Shown: positions 8,873 to 17,043, counted from the stretch's first letter. The stretch: 64,000 nucleotides of DNA from DATAAZ01 sp036259875 (GCA_036259875.1 DATAAZ010000006.1:1-64000); one strand, 5' to 3'. Program-made: numbers and translations. Notes: generated by a model from the letters alone, not told the origin.

Positions 8873-10291
8873 TCACGCGGGGAAGCGGACCTCGGCGCGC
8901 AAGCCCCGGTCGCCGGCGAACGAGAGCGTCCCCTCGAGCTCGTCGCGGACGAGCGCGCGAACGATCGAGAGGCCCGTGCCGTCCTCGACCTCGCCCGGCC
9001 ACTCGCCGTCGTCGACGACCGTCAGACAGACCTCGCCGTCTCGCCGCGCGAGCTCGACCTGCACCTCGTCGCCCCCGTGCTCGAGCGCGTTCTGAAGCAG
9101 CTCGGAAACGACGAGGGCGAGCGCCGTCGCGCGCCCTCCGTGCAGCGAGACGGGCTCGACGCGCGAGGAGACGCGCTTGCCGCTCCCGACGCCCTGGACG
9201 AGCGTCGATCGCACCCGCTCGACGAGCTCGGCGAGGTCGACGTCGTCGTCACGTCGCTCGGTGAGCACCTCGTGGACGGCGGCGATTGCGAGGATTCGAT
9301 TGACCGAGTCGTCGAGCGCCTTCCTCGCGTCCGCGCCCGGCGCGCGCGCCTGCAGGCGGAGGAGCGAGGCGACGGTCTGGAGGTTGTTCTTCACCCGGTG
9401 GTGGATTTCCTGGGCGAGCACCCCGCGCATGACGGTGCGGCCGTGCGCGAGCGCGACGGCGGCCTGGTTCGCAATCGAGGCCAGGAGCTTCTTCTCGTCG
9501 TCCGAGAACGGCGTGTCCCGGTCGCAGACGAGCTCGCCGATGTCCCGCCCCTTCGAGCGGAGCGGCAGCCGGACGGCATGCGCCCCGGCCCGGCCCTCGG
9601 GCCACGCGACCCGCCCGTCCTCGAGGACGAGCGCGGCTCCGCTGGCACCGACGGCGGCCATCGTCGTCTCGACGATCGCCTGCAGCGACTCCTCCAGGTA
9701 GAGCGACTCCGAGACGGCCTCCGAGATCCGCGCAATCGCCTCGAGCTCGGCGACGCGCCGCTGCGCGCTCGCGTAGAGCTTCGCGTTCTCGATCGCCTGC
9801 GCGACCTGTCCCGCGATCGCCATCAGGAGCTCGATCTCCGCGTCGCTGAATTCGCGCGGCTCGCGCGTGCGGACGTTGAGCGCCCCCTCGAGCCGGTCCT
9901 TGGCCAGGATCGGCACCGCCAGGATCGATTCGTACTCCTCCTCGCGGAGGTTCGCGAAGCGCTTGAAGCGGGGGTCGAGGTGCGCGGCGCGCGCGATCAT
10001 GACGGGCGCGCGCTCCGCGGCGGCCGAGCCCGTTATCCCCTCGCCGGGGCGCATCTTCGGCACGCGCGTCATGTCCTCGACTCGGCTCCCGTACGACGCG
10101 CGCAGGACGAGCTCGTTCGCTCCCTCGTCGTACAGGTAGACGAAACACGCATCAGCATCGAGCGCGTCGGCGACCTTGGCGGCCACCAGCTCGAAGACCT
10201 CCCGGAGGTCGAGCGTCGAATTGACGGCCGCGATCGTGTCCGTGACGAGGCGGAGGTGCCGCGCGGGCGCGTCGGCCGAAGGAGCGCGCAT
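8873..10291 (-). CDS. pdtaS: GAF-domain histidine kinase, HisKA_2 type (PdtaS-like)
   Basis: 472 residues, cytosolic with no membrane segment. Two GAF-like sensor domains (about 15-165 and 185-280) precede a HisKA_2 dimerisation/phosphoacceptor motif EIHHRVKNNLQTVASLLRLQ (His near 297) and a HATPase domain with LVVSELLQNALEHG and DDGEWPGEVEDGTGLSIV. This is the architecture of PdtaS-type kinases that signal to ANTAR regulators. The gene comes first and the regulator follows 4 bases later, so the two form an operon. It diverges from the membrane-protein gene at 10335 across 43 bases. Confidence 0.9.
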   Translation of the reverse strand: MRAPSADAPARHLRLVTDTIAAVNSTLDLREVFELVAAKVADALDADACFVYLYDEGANELVLRASYGSRVEDMTRVPKMRPGEGITGSAAAERAPVMIARAAHLDPRFKRFANLREEEYESILAVPILAKDRLEGALNVRTREPREFSDAEIELLMAIAGQVAQAIENAKLYASAQRRVAELEAIARISEAVSESLYLEESLQAIVETTMAAVGASGAALVLEDGRVAWPEGRAGAHAVRLPLRSKGRDIGELVCDRDTPFSDDEKKLLASIANQAAVALAHGRTVMRGVLAQEIHHRVKNNLQTVASLLRLQARAPGADARKALDDSVNRILAIAAVHEVLTERRDDDVDLAELVERVRSTLVQGVGSGKRVSSRVEPVSLHGGRATALALVVSELLQNALEHGGDEVQVELARRDGEVCLTVVDDGEWPGEVEDGTGLSIVRALVRDELEGTLSFAGDRGLRAEVRFPA

Positions 10292-10334
10292 AGCCCGATT
10301 GTAGGTTTGGCTCAGGCGGCGGTATTGTCGGCGG

Positions 10335-10814
10335 GTGTCGCTCTACGACTGGCTCCTCTTCCTCCACGTGCTCGCCGCGTTCGCGGTCGTCGCGGCCGTG
10401 GTGGTCTTCACCTACGTGATCCTCGCCGGGCGAGCGGTCGCGCTCCCGAGCGACGCGGTTCGCCTCTTCCGGTTCTCGCGGATCGGCGACGTCCTCGTGA
10501 ACGTGGGGATGGTCGGCGTCCTCGTCCTCGGCATCTGGCTCGCGATCGACGCCGACGAGTACCAGCTGTGGGACGGGTGGATCATCGCCGCGTTCGTTCT
10601 CTGGGCCGTCTTCGCGGAGCTGGGGCGGCGGCTCGGGAAGATCTACAACGCGGCGCGCGACCGCGCGCGCGAACTCGCCGCTCGCGGCGACGACGCCGCA
10701 AGCCCGGAGCTCCGCGCGATGATCCGTTCGCGGGCGGGGCTTCTGCTCCAGATCGCCTCGATCGTGGTTCTCCTCGCGTTCCTCGTCGACATGATCTACA
10801 AGCCGGGCGCGTGA
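10335..10814 (+). CDS. DUF2269-like integral membrane protein
   Basis: 159 residues, mostly hydrophobic: four predicted membrane segments (LLFLHVLAAFAVVAAVVVFTYV, GDVLVNVGMVGVLVLGIWLAI, WIIAAFVLWAVFAELG, LLLQIASIVVLLAFLVDMIY). The early FLHVLAAF motif with a membrane histidine is typical of predicted integral membrane proteins of the DUF2269 group, some of which are thought to bind haem; that is not shown here. GTG start at 10335. It overlaps the next membrane gene by GTGA, so the pair is likely a two-component membrane unit. Function unknown. Confidence 0.7.
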   Translation: MSLYDWLLFLHVLAAFAVVAAVVVFTYVILAGRAVALPSDAVRLFRFSRIGDVLVNVGMVGVLVLGIWLAIDADEYQLWDGWIIAAFVLWAVFAELGRRLGKIYNAARDRARELAARGDDAASPELRAMIRSRAGLLLQIASIVVLLAFLVDMIYKPGA

Positions 10815-11287
10815 GCGTGCTCGCCGCCCTCCGCCCCGACTCCTGGGATTTCCCGTTGCTTCTCCACGTGCTCGGCGCCGCCATTCTCGTCGGTGCCCTG
10901 CTTACGGCGGGGGCGGCGCAACTCGTCGGTTGGCGAGAGAGCGCGCCGGCTGCGGCGCTGACATGGGCGCGAATCACGTTCTTCGCGCTCCTTGCGATCG
11001 CGATCCCGGCCTGGATCCTGATGCGCGTCGCGGGACAGTGGATCGCCTCGGAAGAGGGCTTCGAGGGCGAGAATGTCCCGACTTGGGTCGAGATCGGATA
11101 CGTGACGGCCGACCCGGGAGGTGGGCTCATCCTGATCGCCACGGTGCTCGCGGGCTTCGGGCTGCGGCGGCTCCGCGCCCGTGGTCGGGCCACGAGCGGG
11201 CTCAGCCGAGCGGCCGGCGCGGTGACGCTGATCCTCCTGCTCGCGTACCTGGTCACGGTGTGGGCGATGACGACGAAGCCGAGCTAG
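10811..11287 (+). CDS. Small four-helix membrane protein
   Basis: 158 residues with about four hydrophobic helices, starting at GTG 10811 inside the stop of the preceding gene (GTGA). The opening FPLLLHVLGAAILVGALLTAGAAQL echoes the LHVLAAF opening of its neighbour, suggesting they are paralogous or that they pair in the membrane. A hydrophilic stretch with SEEGFEGENVPTWVEIGY lies between helices 2 and 3. No named family recognised. It is followed within 3 bases by a VOC-family gene. Confidence 0.65.
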   Translation: MSVLAALRPDSWDFPLLLHVLGAAILVGALLTAGAAQLVGWRESAPAAALTWARITFFALLAIAIPAWILMRVAGQWIASEEGFEGENVPTWVEIGYVTADPGGGLILIATVLAGFGLRRLRARGRATSGLSRAAGAVTLILLLAYLVTVWAMTTKPS

Positions 11288-11289
11288 CC

Positions 11290-11685
11290 GTGCTCGCCCG
11301 GGGACAACTCGTCGCCGTCGTCCCGGTCTCCGACTGGCGCGAGGCGATCGGGTTCTACCGCGACACGCTCGGTCTACCGCTCGCCGAGGAGGTGGCCTCG
11401 CAGAACGAGGCGCGCTACGCGGTGGGCGACGCGATCCTCATCACGTACCAGAGCGTCGGCGCCGGACAGAGCCGCCACACGGTCGCCGCCTTCGTCGTCG
11501 ACGACGTCGACGCCGCCGTCGCCGACCTTCGCGGCCGAGGGGTCGTGTTCGAGGAGTACGACCTCCCCGAGATCAAGACGGAGAACGGGATCGCGCTCTT
11601 CGGCGACACGCGCGAGGCCTGGTTTCGCGACCCGGACGGAAACCTGCTCGCGGTCGGCACGCGGATCGCCGACGCCGCCGCTTAA
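11290..11685 (+). CDS. VOC superfamily (glyoxalase/bleomycin-resistance-like) protein
   Basis: 131 residues with the beta-alpha-beta-beta-beta VOC pattern: VPVSDWREAIGFYRDTLGLPL at the N-terminus, the internal repeat AAFVVDDVDAAVADLRGRGVVF, and the C-terminal AWFRDPDGNLLAVG. VOC proteins are metal-dependent isomerases, dioxygenases or binding proteins; the substrate cannot be assigned. GTG 11290 begins 2 bases after the stop of the membrane gene, so it closes a three-gene plus-strand unit ended by the strong hairpin that follows directly. Confidence 0.8.
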   Translation: MLARGQLVAVVPVSDWREAIGFYRDTLGLPLAEEVASQNEARYAVGDAILITYQSVGAGQSRHTVAAFVVDDVDAAVADLRGRGVVFEEYDLPEIKTENGIALFGDTREAWFRDPDGNLLAVGTRIADAAA

Positions 11686-11719
11686 CGACCACGAGCCGCT
11701 TGCAGGCGGCTCGTGGTCG
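11686..11719 (+). terminator. Perfect 14-base-pair hairpin after the VOC gene
   Basis: Arms CGACCACGAGCCGC and GCGGCTCGTGGTCG (11686-11699 and 11706-11719) with a 6-base loop, beginning at the base after the TAA stop. It lies between convergent genes (VOC plus, glnA minus) and probably ends transcription from either side, although no clear T-run follows. Confidence 0.7.
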
Positions 11720-11784
11720 GCCGTCAGAGTGCTCCCCGCTTCAGAGAAGCGTGGTGCCGGCCGGACTCTATACCCGAGACGCCT

Positions 11785-13152
11785 CTAAAGCACGCTCAGG
11801 TACTTGTCCATCTCCCAGGCGGTGAGCTGGACGCGGTACTCGTCCCACTCCTTCCGCTTGATCTCCACGTAGGCGTCGAAGATGTGCTGCCCGAGTGCCC
11901 GGCGGGCGAGCTCCGACGTGGCGAGCTCGTCGATGGCCTCGCCGAGCGTCTCGGGAAGCGCGACGATCCCGCGCTCGCGCCGCTGCTCCGCCGTCAGGTG
12001 GTAGAGGTTCTGCTCCATCGGCGACGGCAACTCGTACCCCTTCTCGATCCCCTCGAGACCCGCGTGCAGAAGGGCCGCAAACGTCAGGTACGGGTTGCAC
12101 GCCGGGTCGGGGCAGCGGATCTCCGCGCGGGTCGCCTGCTCCTTACCCGGCTTGTAGACCGGGATCCGGATGAGCGCCGAGCGGTTCCGCCGCGACCACG
12201 CGACGTAGACGGGCGCCTCGTAGCCCGGGACGAGCCGCTTGTACGAGTTCACCCACTGCGCGAAGATCGCCGCGATCTCGCGGGCGTGCTGTAGCTGCCC
12301 GGCGATGAAGGCCTTCCCTACCTCGGAGAGGTGCCACTCGTCGTCGGAGTCGAAGAACGCGTTCTTGCCGTCCGCAAAGAGCGACTGGTGCGTGTGCATC
12401 CCCGAGCCGTTCTCACCGAAGAGCGGCTTCGGCATGAACGTCGCGTGGTAGCCGGCCTTCTTCGCGATCTCCTTCACGACGAGGCGATAGGTGATCGTGT
12501 GGTCGGCCATGTCGAGCGCGCTCGCGAACCGCATGTCGATCTCGTGCTGCGAGGGGCCGACCTCGTGATGGACGTACTCGACCGGGATCCCCATCGACTC
12601 GAGCGCCGCGATCGTCTCGTTCCGAAGCTCCCAGGCGGCGTCGAGCGCGGTCATGGCGAAGTAGCCGCCCTCGTCGAGGGTCTCCGTCCCCTTGTCGTCC
12701 TTGAAGAGGAAGTACTCGAGCTCGGGACCGACGTTGAACGTGTCGAAGCCCATCGCCTTCATCCGCTCGAGCGCCTGCTTCAGCACGTGGCGCGGGTCGC
12801 CGTCGTAGGGCTCGCCGTCCGGAGTGACGACGTCGCAGATCATCCGCCCCGTCGTCGTCTCGCCGTTCGGCATCAGCTGGAACGTCGCGGGATCCGGGAT
12901 GGCGACCATGTCCGACTCCTCGATCGGGTTGAAGCCCGTGATCGACGAGCCGTCGAAGCCCATCCCGTCGTCGAGCGCGTCCTCGAGCTCCGCGGGCGTG
13001 ATCGCGAAGCTCTTCAGGTGCCCTTCGAGGTCGGTGAACCAGAGGTGGATGAAACGGACGTTTTCCTTCTCGACGCGCTCCAGAACCGCCCGCCGCACCG
13101 CCGGGTTGGTCTTCGCCCGGTCCGTGTACCGCTCGTTCTCCACCATGGTCAT
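11785..13152 (-). CDS. glnA: Glutamine synthetase type I, alpha-like
   Basis: ATP-dependent ligation of ammonia to glutamate. 455 residues, near the 444 of Bacillus-type GSI-alpha and shorter than adenylylated GSI-beta (about 470). Visible: MGFDGSSI near residue 65, ELEYFLF, the HHEVGPSQHEID ligand region, NGSGMHTHQS and the RNRSALIRIP loop. The region equivalent to the adenylylated tyrosine reads MEQNLYHLTAEQR followed by GIVALPETLGEAI, which resembles Bacillus (NIYVMSKEER) more than enteric GS, so feedback control rather than adenylylation is inferred. ATG 13152 has AAGGAGG five bases upstream; a second ATG lies 6 bases further in. The leader has its own hairpins (separate entry). Confidence 0.93.
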   Translation of the reverse strand: MTMVENERYTDRAKTNPAVRRAVLERVEKENVRFIHLWFTDLEGHLKSFAITPAELEDALDDGMGFDGSSITGFNPIEESDMVAIPDPATFQLMPNGETTTGRMICDVVTPDGEPYDGDPRHVLKQALERMKAMGFDTFNVGPELEYFLFKDDKGTETLDEGGYFAMTALDAAWELRNETIAALESMGIPVEYVHHEVGPSQHEIDMRFASALDMADHTITYRLVVKEIAKKAGYHATFMPKPLFGENGSGMHTHQSLFADGKNAFFDSDDEWHLSEVGKAFIAGQLQHAREIAAIFAQWVNSYKRLVPGYEAPVYVAWSRRNRSALIRIPVYKPGKEQATRAEIRCPDPACNPYLTFAALLHAGLEGIEKGYELPSPMEQNLYHLTAEQRRERGIVALPETLGEAIDELATSELARRALGQHIFDAYVEIKRKEWDEYRVQLTAWEMDKYLSVL

Positions 13153-13215
13153 ACGCGCCTCCTTAAACGCAAAGAGCCCCGGACCGGCGGCCCGAGGCTC
13201 CGTCGCCTTCGACGC
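13153..13215 (-). promoter_or_regulatory. glnA leader with terminator-like hairpin (candidate attenuator)
   Basis: On the minus strand the leader carries a small hairpin CGTCG-AAGG-CGACG (13201-13214), then a 12-base-pair stem (arms 13189-13200 and 13174-13185, two G-U pairs, 3-base loop), then CTTTGCGTTT and the AAGGAGG ribosome site. A GC stem followed by a T-rich run directly before the site means any glnA transcript starting upstream must pass a terminator-like structure. It could instead be the terminator of the upstream SIMPL gene, but then little room remains for a glnA promoter. No known riboswitch class matched by eye. Confidence 0.55.
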
Positions 13216-13307
13216 TCTGAAACCTACACGGGCGCGCGGACGCCGCCCACCCCCCAAGAGGTCAGTTAACGGGGGAGGCCCGCGCCCGCACCCCGGCTCG
13301 CCGCCGC

Positions 13308-14003
13308 TCACGAAGCTGCGAACGTGACCGTCACCGAGGCGCTCAGCTCGTTCAGGCCCGGCTCGATCGCGAGGTCCATGGCCGCCGCCTCGGCGCGGGC
13401 AACGAGCGGGTCGTCGCCGTCGCCGCGACCCGCCCCCTCGACGACCGCGAGCGGACGGCCGAGCGAGAGGCCCGTCGTTCGCGCGAGCATGTCCGCCTTC
13501 GCGCGCGCGTCGTCGTACGCGCGCTCGAGCGCCTGCCGATAGAGCGCGTCGCGGTTCGAGGTCGTGAGCTCGGGGCCGAAGACCTCGTTCGCGCCGGCCC
13601 GCGTTGCCGCGTCGACGACCGCGCCGACGCGGCCCAGCGAGCGAACGACGACCCGGACACTGCTCGCCGCCTGGAAGCCGTCGAGCTCGCCGGTCCCCTC
13701 GTCGAGATGCGGATAGAGCGAGACGCTCTCCGTCTGGATGTCGTCGCGCGCAACGCCGGCGGCGCGGAGCGCCGCCAGGATCGTACGCGAGCGCGCCGCC
13801 GCCGCCCGGAGCGCAGCGCGCGCGCTTGCCGCCCGCGCCCGCACGCCGAAGGACCACTCGGCCGCGTCCGGGGCGGCGCGGACGACGTGCGTCCCCGTCA
13901 CCGTGATCCCACGCTTCTCCACGGGTTCCGCGGCGCCGGCCGGAAACGCGAGCACCGCTCCCACGAGCGCGAGGGTCCCGGCGACCTTCGTCGCCTTTCT
14001 CAT
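13308..14003 (-). CDS. SIMPL domain (DUF541) exported protein
   Basis: 231 residues with an N-terminal Sec signal peptide (MRKATKVAGTLALVGAVLAFPAGAA, cleavage near AGAA-EP). The mature part begins GITVTGTHVVRAAPDAAEWSFGV, the hallmark of SIMPL/DUF541 proteins, with the later GPELTTSNRDALYRQALERAYDDARAKAD segment. These are periplasmic or extracytoplasmic oligomeric proteins linked to stress and signalling in other bacteria; the role here is unknown. AGGAGG lies six bases before ATG 14003. Its last bases and the glnA leader are separated by about 90 bases. Confidence 0.82.
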   Translation of the reverse strand: MRKATKVAGTLALVGAVLAFPAGAAEPVEKRGITVTGTHVVRAAPDAAEWSFGVRARAASARAALRAAAARSRTILAALRAAGVARDDIQTESVSLYPHLDEGTGELDGFQAASSVRVVVRSLGRVGAVVDAATRAGANEVFGPELTTSNRDALYRQALERAYDDARAKADMLARTTGLSLGRPLAVVEGAGRGDGDDPLVARAEAAAMDLAIEPGLNELSASVTVTFAAS

Positions 14004-14077
14004 CGCCTACCTCCTCGGTCGCTTACCTCCGTTCGACCGAGACGCGGCCGTCGAGGTTCCCTCGCTCTCGGCGCGAC

Positions 14078-14581
14078 CTACGCGAAGGCGGCGAGGTACG
14101 GCTGCCAGGGGTCCGGAACGCGTGGAGCGGCGAGCGTCACGAAGAGTGCGGGAGCGGGCGGGCGCGGCAGCGCGTGGAGGCGCATCCCGACCTCGTCGAG
14201 CGTCCGGTTGCCCTTGCGGAGGTTGCAGGGCGAGCACGAGGTAACGACGTTCTCCCAGATCGACTCGCCGCCTCGGCTTCGCGGGACGACGTGGTCGAGC
14301 GTCAGCTTGCCGCCCTCGGTGCCGCAGTACTGGCACCGCCAACCGTCACGGGCGAAGAGCGCCCGGCGGGAAATTTTCCGCTGGACCGACTTGGGGACGC
14401 GGACGTACTGGAGCAGCCGGATCACGTGCGGCCAGACGAACTCGGCGGCCGCCGAGCGAAGCGGCTTCCCGGCGTCCTCGACCACCTCCGCCTTCCCTTT
14501 GAAGATGAGGACGTGGGCGCGCCGCACGCTCGTCACGTTCAGCGGCTCGTAGCTGGCGTTCAGGACGAGGACGTGGCCCAT
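14078..14581 (-). CDS. HNH endonuclease family protein
   Basis: 167 residues. The C-terminal half holds a zinc-ribbon HNH fold: CQYCG (about 94-98), LTLDHVVPRSRGG with the catalytic Asp-His, ENVVTSCSPCN with the second Cys pair. The N-terminus VLVLNASYEPLNVTSVRRA is shared by a widespread group of small bacterial HNH proteins that are chromosomal and not obviously tied to restriction or introns. No intron, phage or methylase gene lies nearby, so a house-keeping or repair role is possible but unproven. Confidence 0.85.
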   Translation of the reverse strand: MGHVLVLNASYEPLNVTSVRRAHVLIFKGKAEVVEDAGKPLRSAAAEFVWPHVIRLLQYVRVPKSVQRKISRRALFARDGWRCQYCGTEGGKLTLDHVVPRSRGGESIWENVVTSCSPCNLRKGNRTLDEVGMRLHALPRPPAPALFVTLAAPRVPDPWQPYLAAFA

Positions 14582-14611
14582 GGCGGCGAAAATCCTAGCC
14601 AGACAATCCGG

Positions 14612-15022
14612 TCACGCCTGCGGAAGCACGAGCTCGAGGACGTCCGGCTCGACATGCACGAACCCGCGACCGCGATAGAAGCCGACCGCGCGCGCGTCGG
14701 CTTCCGAGACGACGACGCGAAGCCGTCGCGCGCCCTGGAAGATCGCGTAGCCCTCCGCGTATTCGAGGAGCTGGCGTCCCACCCCCTCGGCCTCGTGCTC
14801 GGGGCTCACGAAGAGCTGGTCGACGCGGACGCGCTCCGGTCCTTCTCGCTCGAGCGCGACGTAGCCTGCCGGCGAGCCTTCGACCTCGGCGACGAAGACC
14901 GTCTCGCGCTCGAGGACGCCGAGCGTGCGTTCGTCCGCTCCCCGGTCGAGGCTCGCCAGCCCGAAAAGGAGCGCTTCGTCCTCGGGCCGGGAGGGCCGGA
15001 TCTCCGCCTTGCGGTACCGCAC
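14612..15022 (-). CDS. GNAT family N-acetyltransferase
   Basis: 136 residues. Core features: IRPSRPEDEALL at the N-terminus, strand-turn VFVAEVEGSPAGYVALE, the acetyl-CoA loop region VDQLFVSPEHEAEGVGRQLLEYAEGYA (the Q/RxxGxG/A-type turn reads EAEGVGRQ), and C-terminal AVGFYRGRGFVHVEPDVLEL. The acceptor (amine, peptide or antibiotic) cannot be deduced. It lies alone between the HNH and DUF4446 genes on the same strand with 30- and 63-base gaps. Confidence 0.82.
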   Translation of the reverse strand: MRYRKAEIRPSRPEDEALLFGLASLDRGADERTLGVLERETVFVAEVEGSPAGYVALEREGPERVRVDQLFVSPEHEAEGVGRQLLEYAEGYAIFQGARRLRVVVSEADARAVGFYRGRGFVHVEPDVLELVLPQA

Positions 15023-15085
15023 CTCGGGGGGATTAAAGCGTGCAGGCCTCGCCGCGGCGACGCCGCGGCCAGGGGCGTGCGGGGT

Positions 15086-15565
15086 TCAGCTAACCGCCAT
15101 CGCGCGCTCGACCGCTTCCTGCTCCTCGGGCGAGAGGGCGACGGAGGGGCGTCCGCGATCCAGCTCCTTCACGTAGATCCTCGCGTAGTCGCGGCCCTGG
15201 ATCGCACTGACCACGATTCCTGAGCGCGCGGCGTCCAGGAACGCGAGCGACGCCGACTGGTGGCCGCCGGCGTCCTCGTACGCGTCGTAGCGCACGATCG
15301 ACGTGTGGGAGAGGCAGCCGTCGATCCGCTTGTCCAGCCGCGAGAGGGCGACCGCCACGTCGTCGACGGCGCGGTGGAGATCGTCGATCCTCGCCTGGAG
15401 CGAGACGGCGAACTCGACGAGGTCCTCCTTCCCGTCTCCGAGCAGAACGGTCTGCGCGCGTCGGAAGCGACGAAGCCGCATGTAGAACGCGATCGCGAGG
15501 GTGAGGGCGACCGCCGCGGTGCCGGCCGCGGCGAGCGCGATCGCGACGACGGCCGTGTCCGGCAC
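15086..15565 (-). CDS. DUF4446 family membrane-anchored protein
   Basis: 159 residues: one N-terminal membrane helix (VVAIALAAAGTAAVALTLAIAFYM), a basic stop-transfer LRRFRR, a helical region LVEFAVSLQARIDDLHRAVDDVAVAL, and the C-terminal signature VRYDAYEDAGGHQSASLAFLDAARSGIVVSAIQGRDYARIYVK of DUF4446. Function is unknown in the family; members often lie near parB or replication genes in Gram-positives, which is not the case here. The gene downstream of a dispersed repeat (15590-15731) that separates it from the CARDB-like protein. Confidence 0.8.
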   Translation of the reverse strand: MPDTAVVAIALAAAGTAAVALTLAIAFYMRLRRFRRAQTVLLGDGKEDLVEFAVSLQARIDDLHRAVDDVAVALSRLDKRIDGCLSHTSIVRYDAYEDAGGHQSASLAFLDAARSGIVVSAIQGRDYARIYVKELDRGRPSVALSPEEQEAVERAMAVS

Positions 15566-15589
15566 TAGCGCCTCTCCGGGTGCTGCCGC

Positions 15590-15731
15590 CGAGGCTCTGG
15601 GTCGCGCGCACGGAGCGAGAGCTCGTGCTTGTCCGCGGGCAGGGCTGGGCGCCTTGACGAGGCCGAGGGTGGGCTCGGGCGCCGCGTGATCGCGGGCCAG
15701 GCGCCGACCGGCACAGCCCGGGGAGGCACTT
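15590..15731. repeat. Dispersed intergenic repeat family 2, copy 1
   Basis: About 140 bases that align along their length with 48453-48594. Shared blocks include CTGGGTCGCGCGCAC, a GGGCTC(G/T)GG(C/T)(G/A)CCGCGTGATCGCGGGCCAGG block and a final CTTAGCC/CTAGCC. Both copies are in the same orientation and end at the stop codon of a minus-strand gene. No ORF is common to both. Function unknown. Confidence 0.65.
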
Positions 15732-16944
15732 AGCCGAACGTGAAGATCACGACGTACTCCGCCGTGTTGTTGTTCGTGTTCTCCTCGCCCGGGACGGGCT
15801 CGACCGTCACCTTGAGGATCGTCCGCGGCCCGAACGACACCTGATCGAGGTTCCGGAAGACGACCGACTTCGTGTCGCCCGGGTTGATCGCGTCGATCGT
15901 CGCCTCCTCGCGAATCGGCTCCGGGCTCTGCTGGATCGTCAGGTTGACCTTCACCTGGGTCTCCTGGCTGTCGCCGGAGTTCTCGACCAGGACCTCGAAC
16001 GCGAGCCGGTCGGACGCCTGGACGGTGTTCTCATCGGTTCGCGAAAGCTCGTCCCCGGCGGGGAGCGCGCGTACGGCCCCGATCCGGTTCCCGTGCAGGC
16101 CACCGGCGGCGGGAGGTCGCGTCAACCGCTCGACGATCAGCTTCCAGGACGCTGGGCTCGCGAGCTCCTGGTTTGTCACGAACCGAGACTCGGGGACGCC
16201 GATCCCGGTCACGTCCTGGCTCTCCATCACGTCTCCCGCGGGAGTCGCGAAGGAGTCGGCGTAGATCACGTCGCTCGCGACGAGGCGGTTCGCCTGGCTC
16301 GCGAGCAGGGTGCCGACGGTGGTCGCGTCCGCGGACGCGGCCGCCGGATCTTCCGTCGCCGCCTGGTCGCCGGTCGCCGCCTCGTCGTCGGGCGGCGCGC
16401 CGGCCCCCTCGGCCTCGAGCCCGGTCACCTGCGAAAGGCCGGTCGCCAGACCGTTCAGGCCGCTCACCCGGAACTCGAGCGCCTCGACGAACTCCTCGTG
16501 CTGCTCGCGGAGCGGCCCGGGCACGTCGAGCCCCTGCGCGGCCCGGACCGACTGGCTCTGCCGGTCGCGCAGGCCGACGAGCTGGTTCTGAAGGTCCTCG
16601 ATCTGGATGCCGGAGCTGAAGATCAGGTTGTTCAGCTCCTCGCCGACCTCGGCCGACTGGCCGCCGATCCGCTCCACCGCCTGCATGTAGTCCTCGTACT
16701 TCCCCGTCTTCGCGTCCGCCCGGCAGCTGTTGACCCAGATGACGAGGACGACGACCAGGAAGATCGCGCCCACGATCAGCGCTGCCTGCCGAAGCACCGG
16801 CGTGCCGCCGGTGGGCGGGCGGGTCGGCAGACGGGGGCGGCGTCGGGGCGGCCCCTGCGTCTCCCGCGTCACCTCGGTCGTCGGCGAATCGTCGAAGAAG
16901 TCGAACTCGAAGGAGTCGATGTCGGTGCGCTCGCGCTCGGCCAC
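15730..16944 (-). CDS. Membrane-anchored protein with CARDB-like extracytoplasmic domain
   Basis: 404 residues. An acidic/proline-rich cytosolic head (DIDSFEFDFFDDSP, then PPRRRPRLPTRPPTGG) precedes one membrane helix (AALIVGAIFLVVVLVIWV, about 54-71). Outside lies a helical region, an Ala/Asp-rich low-complexity linker (about 185-220) and a C-terminal beta domain with VENSGDSQETQVKVNLTIQQS and INPGDTKSVVFRNL ending in NNNTAEYVV, the pattern of CARDB/Ig-like adhesion modules. It is divergent from the kinase gene at 17044; a link to cell-envelope signalling is an inference from position only. Confidence 0.7.
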   Translation of the reverse strand: MAERERTDIDSFEFDFFDDSPTTEVTRETQGPPRRRPRLPTRPPTGGTPVLRQAALIVGAIFLVVVLVIWVNSCRADAKTGKYEDYMQAVERIGGQSAEVGEELNNLIFSSGIQIEDLQNQLVGLRDRQSQSVRAAQGLDVPGPLREQHEEFVEALEFRVSGLNGLATGLSQVTGLEAEGAGAPPDDEAATGDQAATEDPAAASADATTVGTLLASQANRLVASDVIYADSFATPAGDVMESQDVTGIGVPESRFVTNQELASPASWKLIVERLTRPPAAGGLHGNRIGAVRALPAGDELSRTDENTVQASDRLAFEVLVENSGDSQETQVKVNLTIQQSPEPIREEATIDAINPGDTKSVVFRNLDQVSFGPRTILKVTVEPVPGEENTNNNTAEYVVIFTFG

Positions 16945-17043
16945 GTCCTCGGGGGGTCGTTCGACCGCGCGAGTCTAACAGCCTAGGCCGGTCAACCCCG
17001 TGCTTTGCAGGACTTTGCTCCGCTGCCGCCAAAGTCCCCGCGC

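Noticed and set aside
13153..13260. Known glutamine (glnA) riboswitch
   Set aside because: The conserved riboswitch core could not be matched, and that class is mainly cyanobacterial; only generic stems and an AAGG loop are present.
11785..13857. A 690-residue N-terminally extended glutamine synthetase
   Set aside because: The extension is the shadow of SIMPL and leader DNA; ATG 13152 has an ideal ribosome site and fits the family.
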